Source of the DNA: Deltaproteobacteria bacterium
Lineage (GTDB): Bacteria; Desulfobacterota; Binatia; UBA9968
Reading direction: 5' to 3'
Length of the DNA stretch: 5,628 bases
Assembly (NCBI GenBank): GCA_016844625.1
Contig: JAERMN010000241.1
Location: 1-5,628, forward strand
Positions 4,744 through 5,628 of the stretch are shown piece by piece. The translations under genes and the position numbers were made by a program. Below the pieces are notes generated by a model. The model searched no databases and had not been told where the DNA came from. It saw nothing but the letters and a program-made list of their open reading frames with translations. Numbering within the stretch: the stretch's first letter is position 1; every line of letters starts with the position of its first letter.

Positions 4744-5628
4744 TCATTTGCAAATTCGGAAAGTTCGAGGCAGCCGCAGGCGATCGACCTTGCGTGACGC
4801 GTCGAGGAACTCGCGCTGGTAGTGATAATCGTGCGGAAGCTTCACGAGGTTGCGCTTGCTCTCGCGCACCAGTCGCGCTGGGAGCACCAGGAAGTCTGTA
4901 CGGATGCTGTCCAACGTTGTCGTCAGATATTGCGGCGGCAAGCACAGCCGCTTGAACCAGTGCACGATGTCGGCTGCGAAAAGCACCAGTTGGAAGAAGG
5001 CAACATTCGCAGTCCAGGTATCGGTTGGGATTTTGCCCAAAGGGTAATCGTAGACAAACTCCCGGATGTTTTTCTCGATGGTTGCCCGCACACTGTAGAA
5101 GCGATACACGCGCCAAGGACTCAGTGTGAGATTGGTTACCAAGACATGATAGGCGTACTTGCGATCCTTGAACAGCGTAAGTTGGGCCGAGTCCTCTGGG
5201 TCCTGAGGAATTGGACGGCGCACCACGACGAAGCGGTGCAGACGCTTCATCTTGTGATGAACCTTCTCGCGGAACTCGGCGACTTGCCAACCGTTGCCGA
5301 GCGCTTGGAAGCGGCAAGCTCGGGCGCGTGCCTTGATGTTGCGATACTCCCGCGCCACCATCACGTAACCGCATCCCGAGGCGTCCAGGAAGCGAATAAC
5401 ACGGCTGCCATAGAAACCCGAGTCCATGCGAAAGCGCATACGCGAGCGGGCGATCGTCGAAGGGGCTTTCGCCAAACAGACTTTGAGAAAGGGCACAGCA
5501 CCGGTAGAGGCACCGGCGTTGCCTGGGCGCAAGCTGCCATGCCAGAACTCCTGGAAACCTTCCTCGAAGCAAAGCAAGGGATGGTAGGACCGCCGGCCCG
5601 GCTTATTGGGGTTGTATCACACGCGAGC
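4744..5628 (-). pseudogene. IS1380-family transposase, 5' end outside window, interrupted by an in-frame TGA
   Basis: DDE transposase fragment. Numbering from the TTG at 5577, the remaining 277 residues hold FWHGSLRPGNA (11-21), the second catalytic Asp in RMDSGFYGSR (D52), and Y161-x2-R164-x3-E168 in the third catalytic region, where E168 is the likely catalytic Glu. The C-terminal LPARLVRESKR is family-typical and the end looks natural (TGA stop at 4746-4744). Reading the same frame further upstream gives YNPNKPGRRSYHPL, which is where family members have a conserved block, but a TGA at 5619-5617 stands immediately before it, preceded by ARV. The family usually has Gly there (GYNP), so GGA to TGA is the simplest explanation. 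The first catalytic Asp would lie outside the window. Reinitiation would give a protein without it, so the copy is probably inactive. A sequencing error is the alternative. Confidence 0.75.

Larger units (their letters stand above)
4604..5628 (-). mobile_element. IS1380-like insertion sequence, partial
   Basis: Contains the C-terminal portion of an IS1380-like transposase plus its downstream non-coding end. The left limit is a loose placement at the first inverted repeat past the stop codon. Neither the terminal inverted repeat nor the target duplication can be identified, because the other end of the element lies beyond the window. Confidence 0.45.

Noticed and set aside
4737..4747. 11-bp match AGGTCTGTCAT to 3530-3540
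   Set aside because: It lies across the transposase stop codon with no further similarity on either side, so chance is the simplest explanation.
4577..5572. 331-codon minus-strand frame overlapping the transposase
   Set aside because: It is in a different frame from the transposase motifs, has a Pro, Ser, Arg and Leu-rich composition typical of a shadow frame, and runs into the non-coding IS end.

Overview
The window is about 57% GC (rough estimate) and every supported gene lies on the minus strand, so transcription reads from high to low coordinates. Gene content is catabolic: two paralogous Rieske non-haem iron oxygenases of the phthalate-dioxygenase type, a periplasmic solute-binding protein and a crotonase-fold CoA enzyme, next to a decaying IS1380-like insertion sequence. 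The periplasmic signal peptide, the Shine-Dalgarno sequences and the dense palindromic intergenic repeats suggest a Gram-negative soil or sediment bacterium, perhaps an uncultured proteobacterial or deltaproteobacterial-like lineage. That assignment is weak because there is no phylogenetic marker here.

Layout in transcription order: (1) 5628-4744, an IS1380-like transposase that runs off the right edge and carries an in-frame TGA; (2) 4743-4450, the IS flank with two inverted repeats, a GTAGGGGC palindrome and a possible promoter; (3) 4449-3688, a crotonase-fold protein; (4) 3687-3511, a gap with a nested palindromic element; (5) 3510-2356, a complete Rieske oxygenase of 384 residues; (6) 2355-2250, a gap with a degenerate half copy of that element; (7) 2249-1158, a secreted solute-binding protein of 363 residues; (8) 1157-1041, a gap with a second GTAGGGGC palindrome and a 9-nt tandem repeat; (9) 1040 to beyond the left edge, a second Rieske oxygenase, of which 346 residues are visible.

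The likely theme is uptake of an organic, possibly aromatic, acid by the binding protein, oxidation by the Rieske enzymes, and processing of a CoA-linked product by the crotonase. The gaps of 106 to 177 nt, each holding repeats, mean a single operon is not proven. No ferredoxin or reductase partner for the oxygenases and no permease or ATPase for the binding protein is visible. I see no clearly new defence or mobile system. The most unusual items are the 9-nt repeat in the leader of the left Rieske gene, the two GTAGGGGC palindromes with unrelated cores, and the crotonase lacking both hydratase glutamates.
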